NCBI RefSeq assembly: GCF_017349075.1
Contig: NZ_JAFMOF010000002.1
Coordinates: 1,054,001-1,118,000 of the forward strand
DNA from: Streptomyces triculaminicus
GTDB taxonomy: Bacteria; Actinomycetota; Actinomycetes; Streptomycetales; Streptomycetaceae
Length of the DNA: 64,000 nucleotides
Reading direction: 5' to 3'
Below, piece after piece: positions 53,470 to 61,937 of this stretch (position 1 is the stretch's first letter; each line of letters begins with the position of its first letter). Below the pieces are notes generated by a model. The model was given only the letters and a program-made list of their open reading frames with translations, was not told the DNA's origin and made no database searches. A program made the translations under genes and the position numbers.

Positions 53470-55326
53470 TCAGTAGTCGCCGCCCTTGAGGCTGCCCCAT
53501 GATCTTTTGCCGATGTCCGCGCTCGCGGTGATCGGCACGCCGTACAGGTCGAAGTTCATCGCCTTCTCGACGGCCCGCGCGATGTCCTGGGCGTCCTCGG
53601 CCGGCGCGGACACCAGGACCTCGTCGTGCACCGGTAGTCGGAGGTAGTCCAGGACGCCGGCGTCCTGCATGTCGCACAGCGCTTGGCCCAGACAGTCCCG
53701 GGCGGCGGACTGAACCTGGTAGTTCACGACCGCGTATGTGCGGTCGCGGTCGAGAGGGAGCCGGCGGCCGGTCACCGTCGTGGTGATCATGCCGTTGGCC
53801 ATGGCCTCGCGCTGCCAGGCGTTCGAGGCCCGCTTGATCTCGGGGAAGACGCGGTCGTAGGTGCGCATGGCCGAGCGGACGGCGACCTCGTCGGCCCCGG
53901 TCATGCGGGCGACGCCGGAAGCCCCGCCGCCGAAGATCTTCCCGAAGCCGATGCCCTTGCACAGCGCCCGCAGGCGCCCGTCCGGGTCCGGGGCGTCGCC
54001 GTAGACCAGGGAGCGGGTGTAGCTGTGCAGGTCCTCGCCAGCGAGGATGGCGGCCTTCATGCGCTTGACGTCCGCGAGTGCGGCCATGACCCGCATCTCG
54101 ACCGCGTCGAAGTCGCAGGAGATCATCACGTGGCCCTCGTCGGCCAGGATGGCGCGGCGGATCATCACGTCCCGGCCGGGCAGCGTCTGCACGGCTGGCC
54201 GGGTGATCGACATCCGGCCCGTCCGGGCGGCCAGGGAGTGGATGAAGGGGTGCACCCGCCCCTCGGCGTCCAGCGTTTGCAGGAACGTATCCGCGTACGC
54301 CGACTTCCACTTGCCCGCCCTCTTGGAGCGGATGACCGCATCGGCCAGCGGGTTCGGGATCCGGACCCCGAGGCGTTCCCATGAGCTGTTGAGGTCGGCC
54401 AGGGCCAGCAGGACGGCCTTGTCGACGCGCAGCGCGCCACCGGCGGTGCGCTCGGTCAGCATCTCACCCATGCCCAGGAGGGCGTCCGCCACCTGCTTGG
54501 ACGAGTTGATCGATTCGACGCCGTAGCGGCGGGCCTTGTGCTCGAACTCCTCGGCCTGGGCATGCAGTCGCTCGGACAGGGCCTTGGTGTACTCGACGTC
54601 GCACAGCAGGCCCGTGCGCTGCATGTGGGCGCAGATGAAGGCGATGCGGTGTTCGTACTCCAGCAGCGCCGGCCGGATGCCGAGCTGGGCGTGGACACCA
54701 GTGAGTGTGCCCAGGAGCCGACTGGTGAGCAGGACGTCGAGTCCTGCGTAGGTCTCGTAGGTGGGGTGATCGAGCGGGATGCCGGCGAAGCCCGTGGCCT
54801 TGGTCAGGCCGAGGGACCGGAAGACGCGGGTCAGGTCTTCTTGAGTGTCGGGGGCGGCCGGGTCGATGTAGTGGGCGGAGAGCGGTTTGAGGCCGGTTCC
54901 CACCCCGCCTTCCTGAACCTGCCGGGGGTCGACCAGGGTGGCCATGATCTTGGTGTCAATGGTGCGCGGGTAGAGCTGTTCCAGCGGCACGGCGAGGTAG
55001 CGGTCCGCCACGAGCCAGTCGAAGGCGGCATGGTGGATGACGACGCGCGGCAGGTCGAGAAGGACTCGGCGGGCGGCGTCGGCGAACAGCCGGCCGCGTT
55101 CGACCGGCAGCACCCACGCGGTGCGCTGGTCGCCGAACTGCGCGAGGCGCAGCCGGTAGTCGGCGCTGAAGATGTCCAGACCGCTGGTCTCGGTGTCGAA
55201 GGCGACTGGGCGGCCGGCGGAGATGCGGCCGGCCGCCCAGTCCTGGAACGCGCGTACATCCTGGGCGTCCTCCACCACGTGGATGTCGACCGGCTCACCG
55301 GCGATGAGGTACCCGTACGTACGCAA
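53470..55326 (-). CDS. Phage DNA polymerase, family A (PolA/T7 type) with 3'-5' exonuclease
   Basis: A 618-residue replicative polymerase. The N-terminal exonuclease has VAFDTETSGLDIFSADYRLR and a later exo motif with HHAAFDWLVADRYL. Polymerase motif A reads MISCDFDAVEMRVMAALADV, motif B ALCKGIGFGKIFGGG and motif C LPVHDEVLVSA. Motif A has DFDAVEMR where DYSQIELR is usual, as in other actinophage enzymes. TTG 55326 follows AAAGGAAC. It lies 12 bases downstream of the primase-helicase gene. Confidence 0.93.
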   Translation of the reverse strand: MRTYGYLIAGEPVDIHVVEDAQDVRAFQDWAAGRISAGRPVAFDTETSGLDIFSADYRLRLAQFGDQRTAWVLPVERGRLFADAARRVLLDLPRVVIHHAAFDWLVADRYLAVPLEQLYPRTIDTKIMATLVDPRQVQEGGVGTGLKPLSAHYIDPAAPDTQEDLTRVFRSLGLTKATGFAGIPLDHPTYETYAGLDVLLTSRLLGTLTGVHAQLGIRPALLEYEHRIAFICAHMQRTGLLCDVEYTKALSERLHAQAEEFEHKARRYGVESINSSKQVADALLGMGEMLTERTAGGALRVDKAVLLALADLNSSWERLGVRIPNPLADAVIRSKRAGKWKSAYADTFLQTLDAEGRVHPFIHSLAARTGRMSITRPAVQTLPGRDVMIRRAILADEGHVMISCDFDAVEMRVMAALADVKRMKAAILAGEDLHSYTRSLVYGDAPDPDGRLRALCKGIGFGKIFGGGASGVARMTGADEVAVRSAMRTYDRVFPEIKRASNAWQREAMANGMITTTVTGRRLPLDRDRTYAVVNYQVQSAARDCLGQALCDMQDAGVLDYLRLPVHDEVLVSAPAEDAQDIARAVEKAMNFDLYGVPITASADIGKRSWGSLKGGDY

Positions 55327-55338
55327 GCGTTCGTTCCT

Positions 55339-57723
55339 TTAGTTATCGCCCCCGAAGATGCCGGGGCCCCGCTGTGCGGGTTTGGAGAGGTCCAGCAGGT
55401 TGCGGAAGCCGCGGGAGCCGTCGGAGCGCTGTCCTTCGACCACGCCGGGGAAGGTGCGCACGGCGTCGTAGAAGCGGTTGCGGCTCATGGGGTGCTTGAT
55501 CCCGCATTCCTCGACCCAGGTGCGGTAGCGCTCCCAGGTATCCGGCCGGCGCGTGAAGGCGCCCGGTTCGACGGCGAACTCCTCGCCGATGAATCCGGAG
55601 AGCGGGTGCGAGGCGTCCCGATAGTGCGCGGTGCGCTTCTCGACCGACGGCGGAAAATCGAGCCCCTGGCCGGCCGTGTACTTGGCGAACCAGCGCACCG
55701 CGCCGGCCACCGCCCACGCGGCGATGCCTTCGCGTTCGCGGCGCAAGGTGGTCGACAGGTGCCGGTCCTCCCGGCCACGGAAGTCCTGTTCCCACGGAAT
55801 GACGCGGACGCGCTGCCACAGTGCGGCGTCGGTGGCGTCCACGTCCGGGCAGTAATTCGTGTCTACCTGCACCAGGCAGGCCGGCCGGAAGGTGATGTCG
55901 TGGCGGGCGTAGACGCCGCGCGCGCTGATGGTCTGGTCGCCGGTGATGGCCTTCATCAGGGCTTGGTCGAGCTGCATCGAGGCTGGCCACTCGGAGCTGA
56001 TCACCAGCCGCTTTCCGCGCAGGCCCACGATGTCCGCACGGGGCCCGCCGGACTCCCGCCGGCGTTGGAACAGCGAGGCGTCCACGCGGTGTGCGGCCGC
56101 GCCGAACACGTCCTCAATGGTGCCGGTGAACGTCGTCTTGCCGTTGGTGGTCGGGCCGACGTGCATCACAAAGCACCGCTCGACCGACAGCCCGGAAAGG
56201 CCGTATCCGACGAGTTCTTGGAGAAAGGCCGGCATGGCTTCGCTGTCCGGATGGCACTCGCGAAGGAAGCGTTCCCACCGAGGCGCGGGCGCCTCCGGGT
56301 TGAAGTCCACGTCCACGAAGAACGTGTTCATGTTCTCCGGCCGGTGCTCGCTCAAGGCGCCCGTGGACAGGTCGACCATGCCGTTGTGGAAGGCGAGTTG
56401 GCGGGGATCGGCATCGAACTGGTCGACGTTCGCGTAGACGCCAGGTATGGAGGACAGCATGTCCACCATGCCACGCACCCGCTGTGCGCTCTGGGAAAGG
56501 CTTACCCACTTCGCCAGGGCGTCCGGATTGGTGTGTCCGGACTCCGTGGCCATCTCTGCGACAACGGCCCGTACGTCGGCGTACAGGGCCTCCTCCGGCA
56601 CCTGGGCCCATTTGCGGCCCTGCCATTTGAAAACACCGGCCCCGGGGATCATGCGGACGTTGCCGCCGAGCTTGCGGTAAAGCCGTTCGGCGTTGCCGAG
56701 GTCGGTCAGGGGCAGAGGCCCCGACTCCTCTGCCCCGGCCGGTGTGTCGACGGCCGGCTCGGGCTTGGCGGCCTTGACCGGCTGCGCCGCCCGGACGGCC
56801 CGGTGCAGCCGGCCGGCGAACCTTTCGCGGTCCTGCTCGCGCCACTCGGTCAGGTCCAGGCCGGCCGGGATGCCATCGAGGCGGCGCACCATGACGCCGG
56901 CCAGCAGCAGGGCGCGCCCCAGGTCGTCGGTGAAGGCGTCGCCGGCCCGGTCGCGGTCGCCAGCCAGGACCACGTCCCGGTCGCCCAGGCCCGCTGCCAG
57001 CTCGGCCACCAGCAGCTCGTTGCGGGACAGTCCCGCCCCGCGTACGGCCACTGAGTCGTAGCCGGCCGCTGCGGCGGTCAGGGCATCCGAGGGGCCCTCG
57101 GTGACGATGACCGTGTCGAAGCCGGCCCCGCCCCGGAAGACGCCGTACTTGGCCCAGGTGCCGCCGGCGTTGGCGAGGGAGACCCAGCGGGCCGGGCAGC
57201 GGCCGGAGATGTCCCGGCCCTGGGCGCCGCGTGCGACGCCGTCGAAGCCGATCAGGGGGACTACCAGGCGGGGGAAGCGGGCGAAGGTGTCGGAGATGAA
57301 CTCCGGGTACTCCGCGGCCGGCTGCCACTCACCCAGCTCCAGGGTCTGGGCCTGCTGTGTGGTGAGCCCGAACCGCTCGGCGACGTAGTTGTAGACCGCC
57401 TCCCCGGCGGCCATCATCCGGTCGTCCAGCCACACCCGCAGCGCGGCGACCTGCGCCGGACCGACCGGCGACGGACGCTGTGCCGGAACGGTCAGGCCCT
57501 CCCCTTCGGCGTCGAAGAGGTCGGAGAACGTCAGGCCGGCCGCCTTCAGCACGTCAGCGGTCTGGCAGGCCGCCCGGCACACCATGCGCACCTTGCGGTC
57601 CTCGCCGCGCCAGATGCGCAGCGAGGGGTGGTGGTCGTCGTGGCCGGCACACCGGGCCAGATAGCCGCCGTCCGCGTGCTCCGAGACGTCCTCGAAGCGT
57701 GCCAGGATCGAACGGAACTCCAC
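55339..57723 (-). CDS. Phage primase-helicase (zinc finger + TOPRIM + SF3 helicase)
   Basis: A 794-residue protein. N-terminal CHC2-like finger (CAGHDDHHPSLRIW, MVCRAACQTADVLKA); TOPRIM near residues 215-290 (TVIVTEGPSDALTAAAAGYD, VVLAGDRDRAGDAF); a D5/P4-type C-terminal SF3 helicase with Walker A GPTTNGKTTFTGTI, Walker B-like LVISSEWPAS and VQVDTNYCPDVDATDAALWQ-RVRVIPWE. It primes and unwinds DNA for the polymerase encoded next. GTG 57723 follows GAGAGAAAG. Confidence 0.93.
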   Translation of the reverse strand: MEFRSILARFEDVSEHADGGYLARCAGHDDHHPSLRIWRGEDRKVRMVCRAACQTADVLKAAGLTFSDLFDAEGEGLTVPAQRPSPVGPAQVAALRVWLDDRMMAAGEAVYNYVAERFGLTTQQAQTLELGEWQPAAEYPEFISDTFARFPRLVVPLIGFDGVARGAQGRDISGRCPARWVSLANAGGTWAKYGVFRGGAGFDTVIVTEGPSDALTAAAAGYDSVAVRGAGLSRNELLVAELAAGLGDRDVVLAGDRDRAGDAFTDDLGRALLLAGVMVRRLDGIPAGLDLTEWREQDRERFAGRLHRAVRAAQPVKAAKPEPAVDTPAGAEESGPLPLTDLGNAERLYRKLGGNVRMIPGAGVFKWQGRKWAQVPEEALYADVRAVVAEMATESGHTNPDALAKWVSLSQSAQRVRGMVDMLSSIPGVYANVDQFDADPRQLAFHNGMVDLSTGALSEHRPENMNTFFVDVDFNPEAPAPRWERFLRECHPDSEAMPAFLQELVGYGLSGLSVERCFVMHVGPTTNGKTTFTGTIEDVFGAAAHRVDASLFQRRRESGGPRADIVGLRGKRLVISSEWPASMQLDQALMKAITGDQTISARGVYARHDITFRPACLVQVDTNYCPDVDATDAALWQRVRVIPWEQDFRGREDRHLSTTLRREREGIAAWAVAGAVRWFAKYTAGQGLDFPPSVEKRTAHYRDASHPLSGFIGEEFAVEPGAFTRRPDTWERYRTWVEECGIKHPMSRNRFYDAVRTFPGVVEGQRSDGSRGFRNLLDLSKPAQRGPGIFGGDN

Positions 57724-57738
57724 TTGCTTTCTCTCTCC

Positions 57739-58098
57739 TCAGTCGTCGGGGGCATCGACCCCCAGAAGCCGGGCCCGGACCCGGCGGAAGGTGCGTACGT
57801 CCATCACGGCGTAGCCGTCGCCCACGCCCTTGCGGGGGCGCTTGATCAGCGCCACCCCGAACGGCGAGCCGACGTTGCGCGCCTCGCGGTTGGCCTGTTC
57901 GACGAAGCCGGCGAGGTCGTACGCCTTGACGGCCTTGGCCTCGCCGGTGAAGGGGTAGGCGTCCAAGTCGCCGATATCGTTCACGCCTGTCTGCGCGTTG
58001 CGGCGCACCTGGGTGTTCCGGTCGGCCAGCCCCTCGTTGAGGTAGTCCCGCAGGGCCGATTCCCAGGCCGTGCCCCTGGCCTTGTGTACGTTGGCCAC
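57739..58098 (-). CDS. Holliday junction resolvase-like phage nuclease
   Basis: A 119-residue protein with a restriction-endonuclease-like fold: KARGTAWESALRDYLNEGLA, then GVNDIGDLDAYPFTGEAKAV (acidic residues and E-x-K), GVALIKRPRKG. Such small proteins are annotated as resolvases in actinophages. GTG 58098 shares its G with the stop TAG of the upstream gene, so translation is coupled. Confidence 0.8.
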   Translation of the reverse strand: MANVHKARGTAWESALRDYLNEGLADRNTQVRRNAQTGVNDIGDLDAYPFTGEAKAVKAYDLAGFVEQANREARNVGSPFGVALIKRPRKGVGDGYAVMDVRTFRRVRARLLGVDAPDD

Positions 58099-58403
58099 TA
58101 CTGGACGTGCCGCCAGCTCGTGCCGTCGACGATGTGACGGGTGGCCCGCTCGGAGATGCCGAAGGCGTGGCCGAGGGTGGCCAGGTGGGCGCCGGCTGCG
58201 GCGGCCGACCGGATCGCGCGGACCTTGTCCTCGTTCAGCTTGGCCGAGCTGTTGCCCGTGCCCGTCGACGGGTGAACGTCGGGCAGGAGGGTGTCCTGGC
58301 GGAACGGCCATCGCATGATCTCCTCGGCGCTCAGCATGCGGCGGCCGGGGAGGGTGGTGCTGGTCAACCTGTCGATCTCCATGGGGTGTCGGTCGGTGGT
58401 CAC
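58098..58403 (-). CDS. Helix-turn-helix protein (101 aa)
   Basis: A 101-residue protein. The C-terminal half has NSSAKLNEDKVRAIRSAAAA and LATLGHAFGISERATRHIVD, a helix-turn-helix like those at the end of phage HNH enzymes. The N-terminal half lacks an HNH motif. It starts at GTG 58403. The IS element begins 58 bases upstream and now separates it from the RDF-like gene, so its expression may depend on the IS. Confidence 0.65.
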   Translation of the reverse strand: MTTDRHPMEIDRLTSTTLPGRRMLSAEEIMRWPFRQDTLLPDVHPSTGTGNSSAKLNEDKVRAIRSAAAAGAHLATLGHAFGISERATRHIVDGTSWRHVQ

Positions 58404-58461
58404 GGGCCCGCCGCGGTGGTTCCTCGACGCAGCAGGCCCACGGAGTCACGTCCGGGTGCTA

Positions 58462-59377
58462 GGGTCCGTCTTCAAATTGATCTTGCCCAGAGCAGGAGTG
58501 ATGCGAGTGTGACTGCTGCTTCGTAGGAGGTGGCGGTCTTCTCGTAGCGGGTGGCGATGCCGCGGAAGCCTTTGAGTTGGTTGAAGCAGCGTTCGACGGT
58601 GTTGCGGCGGCGGTAGATCTCGCTGTTGAAGCTTGTCGGCCGGCCGCCTCGTCGGCCTCGGTTTCGGCGGTGCCGCTTCTGGTCGTTCTTCTCCGGGATC
58701 GTGTGTCCGATGCCGCGTTTACGCAGGTAGGCGCGGAAGCCGCGTGAACTGTAGGCCTTGTCTGCGATCACGTGATCTGGGCGGCAGCGGGGCCGGCCTG
58801 GTCCGGTACGGGGCACTCGGATGCGTTCGAGCAGGGGGCGTGCGCAGATGCCGTCGTGTCGTTGGCCCGGAGTGAGCAGGATGGCCAGGGGGCGGCCGCG
58901 GCCGTCGCAGGCGAGGTGGATTTTGCTGGTCAGGCCTCCCCGGGATCGGCCGAGGGCGTGATCGTCCGGTTCGTCCGTCCGGTGCCTCCCCCTTTTCGGC
59001 CGGTGGCGGCGGCGTGCTGGTGGGCGCGGACGATGGTGGAGTCGATCTGGACCAGCCAGTCGATGTCACCAGCGGCGTCGGCACGGGCCTGGATCCGTTG
59101 CAGGGCCCGGGTGAACACGCCGTCGATGGCATAGCGGCGGAAGCGAGTGTAGACCGTCTTCCACGGGCCGTAGCGTTCTGGCAGGTCACGCCAGGAGACC
59201 CCGGTCCGGATCTTGTAGACCATCCCGTTGATGACCCTGCGGTCCTCGGTCCGAGGCCGGCCTCTGCTGGCACTCGGTATCAGCGGAGCCAGTAACTCCC
59301 ACTCGGAGTCGGTCAGTTCATGACGTCGAATCACGACACCATGATCCACCATCGAACGACCATTTGAAGACGGACCC
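58462..59377. mobile_element. IS5-family insertion sequence, 916 bp
   Basis: Perfect terminal inverted repeats GGGTCCGTCTTCAAAT (58462-58477) and its complement (59362-59377). TA is duplicated on both sides (58460-58461 and 59378-59379), within CTA/TAG flanks. It encodes one transposase in two overlapping frames. It has inserted exactly at the stop codon of the RDF-like gene and regenerates that TAG. Confidence 0.92.
58472..59352 (-). CDS. IS5-family transposase, two frames joined by -1 frameshift
   Basis: Frame A (59352 to 58930) is the N-terminal part: HELTDSEWELLAPLIPSASR, the domain YGPWKTVYTRFRRYAIDGVF and the first acidic motif WLVQIDSTIVRAHQ. Frame B (to 58472) continues SRGGLTSKIHLACDGRGRPL, VIADKAYSSRGFRAYL and FNQLKGFRGIATRYEKTA, with the remaining D and E. 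A slippery AAAAGGGGG tract (58988-58996, read on the minus strand) lies in the overlap, as in IS427-type elements that use programmed -1 frameshifting. It is likely functional. Confidence 0.9.
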
Positions 59378-60066
59378 TAGAACGGGGCCTCGGCCGGCTG
59401 CACGGCCTTGTGGACGTCGATGACGGGCTTGCGATACCGCACGTCGATGCCGCTCTTGGTCTGGAACTCCACGAGTTCCAGGCGCAGCGTGCACAGCGCG
59501 GGACCGCCGACGGCTTCCAGCTTGTTCTCGACCTCGTGCAGAACCTTGACCAGCTCCCAGGAGCCGGACACGAAGCGGAAGCGGCCGAGGTCGGGCTGGT
59601 CGGCGAGGGAGAACGTCACCTCGACGGAGGGGGCCGGGCCCCGGCCGGTCTTGGCCGCGGCCTTGCGGTCGGCCAGCAGGGCAGGACAGCCGCACGGGGT
59701 GCCCTTGTCTTCCTCGGGGCTCAGGAACTCCACGCCGTCGCACTCGTGGATGGGGCCCTGCCGGCCCCACAGGACCATGCGGGAGCGGATGGCCTGCGGA
59801 CCATCGATGATGATCTTCATGGCGTCGGCTTCGGTGAGGACTTCCAGCCGGTCCTCGGCCGATGTCTCCCACTCCTCCGGCCGGCCGCCGTACGTCTTGG
59901 CGACAGCGTCGGCGACCTCAGGGTCGCCGGTGGTCACGCGCCAAGCGCTCAACGATTCCGGCCTGTTGCCCGCCATACGGCCCGACCGGAACCGCCCTAC
60001 CGTGTCGCTGCTGAATCGCGGCTTCGGCCGGCTCTCGGGGTCGGTCTCGAAAATGCGCAGGCTCAA
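59377..60066 (-). CDS. Recombination directionality factor-like protein (phiC31 gp3 type)
   Basis: A 229-residue protein: MSLRIFETDPESRPKPR, LSAWRVTTGDPEVADAVAKT, MVLWGRQGPIHECDGVEFLS, four clustered cysteines (CDG, PCGCP), LGRFRFVSGSWELVKVL and a C-terminal DVRYRKPVIDVHK. From memory this matches the phiC31/phiBT1 gp3 family, which binds serine integrase and switches it to excision. TTG 60066 has GGAG seven bases upstream. Its TAG stop lies at the IS junction. Copy B of the repeated element lies before it. Confidence 0.75.
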   Translation of the reverse strand: MSLRIFETDPESRPKPRFSSDTVGRFRSGRMAGNRPESLSAWRVTTGDPEVADAVAKTYGGRPEEWETSAEDRLEVLTEADAMKIIIDGPQAIRSRMVLWGRQGPIHECDGVEFLSPEEDKGTPCGCPALLADRKAAAKTGRGPAPSVEVTFSLADQPDLGRFRFVSGSWELVKVLHEVENKLEAVGGPALCTLRLELVEFQTKSGIDVRYRKPVIDVHKAVQPAEAPF

Positions 60067-60100
60067 GTAATTCTCCGTGCTCTGTGTGGCGTTGGTGAGC

Positions 60101-60125
60101 AGAGAGGGGCGCGCGGCCCCTCTCT
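60101..60125 (-). terminator. Hairpin in the RDF gene leader
   Basis: AGAGAGGGGC (60101-60110) and GCCCCTCTCT (60116-60125) form a perfect 10-bp stem with a 5-base loop. It lies between repeat copy B and the RDF start, so it may attenuate transcription or protect the 5' end. Confidence 0.6.
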
Positions 60126-60129
60126 CGGA

Positions 60130-60153
60130 GGGCTTGAGTTCGGGCGGGGTACA
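60130..60153 (-). repeat. Conserved 24-bp element, copy B (before the RDF-like gene)
   Basis: Minus strand: TGTACCCCGCCCGAAC followed by TCAAGCCC. It differs from copy C at one position and from copy A at two. Lies 64-87 bases before the TTG of the RDF-like gene. Confidence 0.75.
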
Positions 60154-60235
60154 GCTGCGTTCAGCGACGGTCCCCGGTCGCCAGCCACAGCAAGCACGGC
60201 GACGACCAGGGCGAGCCCCACGACCGGTTCGAAGG

Positions 60236-61033
60236 TCACTGGGATGCCCGGCGCTGGGTGCCGGTGACGAGGGCGGAGCCGCCGGACATCACCGGCTTGC
60301 CGATGACCACCTTCGACCGCTCTCGCTCCCAGTCGAAGGTCTCGCGCAGGGCGAGGAAGTGGCCGAAGACCTCGTCGGATATCTCCACGGGCTTGAGCGC
60401 CCACTGGTCGGCGGTCACGTGCAGGACCGCGCCGGCCTCGCACCGGGGCATCGGATGCTTGAGCCCGTCGGCGTCGATGATGTGGTCCGCCCGTGCGTAG
60501 GCCGTCAGCTGGAGGGACACGTCCGCGTAGGTGTCCTTCGACGTCTTGTAGTCCAACATCACCGTCTCTCCGTCAATGCGGCAGATGGCATCGAAGGACC
60601 CGGCGTAGACATACCGGTCGCTCCAGGCGACGTCTTCCATCCGCAGGAACTCCGGCTGTGCCCGGTCCAGGAACTCGCAGAAATGGGCCCGGTACGGTTC
60701 GAGGTCGGGGTGGACCCGGCGGACGATCTCCCCGCGCGCCAGGCGTTCGAAGAGGTCGTGGGCGTCGGAGCCGAGGGCGGCGCGCTGCTGGGTGTACCTC
60801 CTCGCCGCCCCCTTGAGGTAGTCGACCGCCCCATCCGCATCGTTCAGCGCCAGGCCCACCACCGAGCCGAGGTTCTGCACCGCACACTCCGCCGTCATCT
60901 TCGCCTGCCAGAACGCCAGGAACGGCTTGGGCAGGCACGAGATGATCGAGGTGACTCCGGGGACCTTGATGCCGCTCTCGGGCTCCACGTAGAACCGTGA
61001 ACCGCCCCGCATGATCGTGTTCGCGCCTGCCAT
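60236..61033 (-). CDS. PD-(D/E)XK nuclease, RecB/Cas4-like
   Basis: A 265-residue phage nuclease. Nuclease core: LGSDAHDLFERLARGE, YAGSFDAICRIDG, TVMLDYKTSKDTYADVSLQL, TAYARA (the GxxD, DxK and QLxxY signatures of RecB-type exonucleases). It starts at ATG 61033 with GGAGAGG. The ribosome site is inside a strong leader stem and repeat copy C lies directly upstream. It probably processes DNA ends in phage replication or recombination. Confidence 0.88.
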   Translation of the reverse strand: MAGANTIMRGGSRFYVEPESGIKVPGVTSIISCLPKPFLAFWQAKMTAECAVQNLGSVVGLALNDADGAVDYLKGAARRYTQQRAALGSDAHDLFERLARGEIVRRVHPDLEPYRAHFCEFLDRAQPEFLRMEDVAWSDRYVYAGSFDAICRIDGETVMLDYKTSKDTYADVSLQLTAYARADHIIDADGLKHPMPRCEAGAVLHVTADQWALKPVEISDEVFGHFLALRETFDWERERSKVVIGKPVMSGGSALVTGTQRRASQ

Positions 61034-61036
61034 CGC

Positions 61037-61085
61037 ACCCTCTCCGCAGCCCCGCCAACGGCGGGGGTCGTCTCTTGCGGAGGGC
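61037..61085 (-). promoter_or_regulatory. Structured leader hiding the ribosome site of the RecB-like gene
   Basis: Inner stem CCCCGCC (61050-61056) with GGCGGGG (61060-61066), loop AAC. Outer stem pairs the ribosome-site strand (61038-61048) with 61076-61084. On the transcript the GGAGAGGG site is therefore buried, so translation may be conditional. Confidence 0.5.
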
Positions 61086-61105
61086 TTGAGTTCAGGCGGG
61101 GTACA
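61082..61105 (-). repeat. Conserved 24-bp element, copy C (before the RecB-like gene)
   Basis: Minus strand: TGTACCCCGCCTGAAC followed by TCAAGCCC, 49-72 bases before the ATG. It overlaps the outer stem of the leader by three bases. Confidence 0.75.
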
Positions 61106-61343
61106 AGATCGGTGGCGACAGCAGGAAAATCGCTGTCGTCACCTTCTTTCCTTATATGCGGGTAGGGAAGAAGGTACGTGCAGCAGCTGTTTTGCTGCAC
61201 CGCGCCCAGACCCTGGTGATCACTACTGAAGGTCGACGGACGGTCACTAGCGCGGGACGCGCGCTGATCCCCGCTCCTGACTACTGGATAGAGGGGCCGC
61301 TGGTGCGCTGGTCACCGCTTGAGCGGAGCCCGCTGCCTTGGAC

Positions 61344-61517
61344 TCCCAATCGCGCCTGCTTCATACAGCGTCCGGCGTCGCCCCTGCCGAAGTCGCCCGC
61401 CGCGCGGGCCACAGCATCGCCGTCCTCTTTCGCTTCTACGCCAAGGTCATCCACGGCAGCCAACAGCACTTCAACGAAAAGATCGATAAGGCCCTGATGG
61501 AAACGAACAAACGGTAG
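61344..61517 (+). pseudogene. Tyrosine integrase, C-terminal remnant
   Basis: About 57 codons reading SQSRLLHTASGVAPAEVARR, AGHSIAVLFRFYAKVIHGSQ, then QHFNEKIDKALMETNKR and TAG. AGH-S-I-A-V-L-F-R-F-Y is the final box of tyrosine recombinases, with the Tyr nucleophile. Everything before it (arm-binding and catalytic Arg) is missing; the sequence upstream (61150-61343) does not read as integrase. The tail ends at a perfect terminator. Confidence 0.75.
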
Positions 61518-61937
61518 TACCACCCAACTCCCAATAGCCCTACCCGACTCAAACACGGGTAGGGCTTTCTACTTCCTGCGGCCAGAAGGCAGACTCTAGT
61601 TGCCGGTTCCCTACTAGGCTTCAGTGGACGACCAGTTGCGAGAGTAGATCAACCACAGACCTGATCTGCAGCCCCCAAGGGGGCTGCCACTGATCGACGC
61701 CAGCATCAGCTGGCATGTATTGACAAAACCGCCATCTAGTCATCAACTAGAAGTAGACAGAGATAGTTGGCGTTCATACCGCAGCTAATTGGCTGTCGGG
61801 GTGCCGGAGAGGCCTCACCAACAAGCAGAGGCCTAACTCTTCAGTAAACGGCTTCTCGTTCCGCGAGACAATTCGCGCTTCCCATCCACTTTGCATGCGA
61901 GGGCGCCAGGCGCAGGGTTGTGGTTCAAGTGCACCCT
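61518..61937. other. Low-GC gap before the oxygenase gene
   Basis: 420 bases without a gene. It contains the terminator at 61536-61566, a 9-bp hairpin GCAGCCCCC/GGGGGCTGC (61668-61687), and TTGACA at 61720-61725 that may be a -35 box. The composition is clearly AT-richer than elsewhere in the window. Confidence 0.55.
61536..61566 (+). terminator. Intrinsic terminator after the integrase remnant
   Basis: AGCCCTACCCG (61536-61546) and CGGGTAGGGCT (61556-61566), perfect 11-bp stem, followed by TTCTACTT. Confidence 0.82.

Noticed and set aside
54538..57054. Plus-strand open frame of 838 codons opposite the polymerase and primase genes
   Set aside because: Antisense shadow; the minus-strand frames carry all the polymerase, TOPRIM and helicase motifs.
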